Assembly: GCA_016201065.1 (NCBI GenBank)
Contig: JACQDL010000028.1
Span: 1-64,000, forward strand
Origin: Actinomycetota bacterium
Lineage (GTDB): Bacteria; Actinomycetota; Actinomycetes; Mycobacteriales; JACQDL01
Direction of reading: 5' to 3'
Length of the DNA: 64,000 nt
Part shown: positions 63,044-64,000 of the stretch, piece after piece
Layout: every line of letters begins with the position of its first letter
Position numbering within the stretch: the first letter of the stretch is position 1
Position numbers and translations under genes: made by a program
Notes under the pieces: generated by a model
Databases searched by the model: none
Told to the model about the DNA's origin: nothing
What the model saw: only the letters and a program-made list of their open reading frames with translations

Positions 63044-64000
63044 ACCGGCTCCTGTTCGAGCATCCGCAGGAAGGCATCCTCCAGCCGGCCGGTGCCGGCC
63101 AGCTCCGCCACCGGACCCGCCGCGACAAGGTGCCCCTCGTTCATCACGACCACGTGGCTACAGGTCTGCTCGATCTCGGCGAGCAGGTGGCTGGACACCA
63201 CGACGGTGCGGCCCCGCTCGGCGTACCCGCGCAGCACGTCCCGCATGGCCCGGATCTGCGGTGGGTCCAGCCCGTTCGTCGGCTCGTCGAGCACCAGCAG
63301 GTCGGGCAGCCCGAGCATGGCCTGGGCGATGGCCAGCCGCTGCTTCATGCCGTGGCTGTAGCCGCGGACCCGGCGGTGCACCGCCGCACCGAGGCCGGCG
63401 ACGTCCAGCACCTCGGTGAGCTGCGCCTCGGCCAGCGGCCGGCCGGTCGCCCGCCAGTACAGGGTGAGGTTCTCCAGGCCCGACAGGTGCGGCAGGAAGC
63501 CGGGCCCCTCGACGAACGCCCCGACCCGGGCCAGCACCGGCGCCCCCGGCGTGATGGTGTCCCCGAAGACCCGCACCTCGCCGGCCGTCGGCAGCACCAG
63601 CCCCATCAACACCCGCAGCGTGGTCGTCTTGCCGGCGCCGTTGGGTCCGAGCAGTCCGCACACCTGGCCGCGCTCCACCCGGAAGGACAGCCCGTCGACG
63701 GCGACGAGACCGGAGGCGTAGGCCTTGACCAGATCGGTGATCACCAGCGGCGTGCCGGCCAGCTCGGGGCGGCGGGCCAGCACGCCCCGGCGCCGGGACC
63801 GCCGGCCGATCTGCCAGCCGGCCAGCGCGGCGAGCGCGACCACCGCCAGGCCGCCGGCCAGCCACCACACCGGTGACAGGCCGCTCGCGGCGGGCGCGCC
63901 GGGGACCAGCGGCACGCTGAGCTGGCTGCCCGGGGCGAGCGAGATCTGGTACTGCGCCGGCTCCAGCGGGCCGCCGTACGCCTGGTCGGTGGTGGAGAGC
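63040..64000 (-). CDS. ABC transporter ATPase fused to an N-terminal extracytoplasmic domain, partial
   Basis: The frame runs off the right edge. The C-terminal ~240 residues are a complete ABC ATPase: LLGPNGAGKTTTLRV, the signature SHGMKQRL and LLVLDEPTNGLDPP. Before it is a membrane helix (VWWLAGGLAVVALAALAGW) and, to the window edge, beta-rich sequence (TDQAYGGPLEPAQYQISLAP). That N-terminal part resembles the C-terminal sandwich of CocE/NonD-type (X-Pro peptidase-like) hydrolases, so the whole may be a hydrolase-ABC fusion. An in-frame ATG complementary to 63915 would give a shorter form, but the frame stays open beyond it. Confidence 0.75.
   Translation of the reverse strand, partial: LSTTDQAYGGPLEPAQYQISLAPGSQLSVPLVPGAPAASGLSPVWWLAGGLAVVALAALAGWQIGRRSRRRGVLARRPELAGTPLVITDLVKAYASGLVAVDGLSFRVERGQVCGLLGPNGAGKTTTLRVLMGLVLPTAGEVRVFGDTITPGAPVLARVGAFVEGPGFLPHLSGLENLTLYWRATGRPLAEAQLTEVLDVAGLGAAVHRRVRGYSHGMKQRLAIAQAMLGLPDLLVLDEPTNGLDPPQIRAMRDVLRGYAERGRTVVVSSHLLAEIEQTCSHVVVMNEGHLVAAGPVAELAGTGRLEDAFLRMLEQEPV

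Overview
The window is high-GC actinobacterial DNA, most probably from a Micromonosporaceae member (Micromonospora/Salinispora/Actinoplanes relatives). This rests on the conserved order tig-clpP1-clpP2-clpX-valS-folC-DUF4233-ndk-mreBCD-mrdA-rodA-radical SAM-TIGR03936-rne-rplU-rpmA-obgE-proB-proA-nadD-rsfS-comEA-comEC-holA-rpsT-lepA, a mycothiol-dependent enzyme family, ESX-type secreted proteins, and many GTG starts and apparently leaderless genes. The genus is inference; no 16S or other marker is present.

Bases 1-10.5 kb are a decayed accessory zone. They hold a truncated HINT-domain polymorphic toxin with an intact candidate immunity gene, fragments of two transposase-type genes, an intact Rip3-like site-2 protease with CBS domains, a remnant resembling an OtsB1-type trehalose phosphatase, and an IS110 transposase inactivated twice (frameshift, plus Glu to Gly at an expected catalytic position). 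An apparently intact hipBA toxin-antitoxin pair follows, then an internally deleted molybdopterin oxidoreductase and an NfeD/flotillin pair whose flotillin is frameshifted. tRNA-Gly(TCC) closes the zone.

Between tRNA-Gly and tRNA-Pro(TGG), at 10.5-15.2 kb, sit two small coupled genes of unknown function and a very large gene fusing a STAND-type NTPase, a TPR-like region and an aminoglycoside-phosphotransferase-like kinase domain. This is the strongest candidate for an undescribed system, although its last codons are frameshifted.

From 15.3 to 44.4 kb the content is conserved housekeeping: folding and proteolysis (tig, clpP1P2, clpX), tRNA charging and folate (valS, folC), nucleotide balance (ndk), an ABC-2 exporter inserted before the cell-elongation operon (mreB, mreC, mreD, mrdA, rodA), the radical SAM/TIGR03936/RNase E block, ribosomal proteins L21 and L27, the GTPase Obg, and proline biosynthesis (proB, proA).

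From 44.4 to 57.6 kb there is an O-antigen-ligase-like membrane protein with a coupled secreted protein, an unknown membrane-anchored protein, nadD-rsfS-histidine phosphatase, and then a scar where leuS would be expected: a Fic-domain fragment on the minus strand and what looks like the last ~35 codons of leuS. DegV, comEA-comEC, holA and rpsT follow, then a small membrane protein broken by a 14-bp tandem duplication, a small glycine-rich protein and a NUDIX hydrolase. The end (57.6-64 kb) carries lepA, an EspC-like/WXG100-like pair whose second member ends in a phage-virion-type domain, a MOSC protein, and a minus-strand ABC exporter whose ATPase continues past the window edge as a fusion protein.

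A recurring regulatory feature is a TANNNT -10 hexamer placed exactly 6 nt before the start codon of several unrelated genes, which points to widespread leaderless transcription and helps fix starts (for example comEA).
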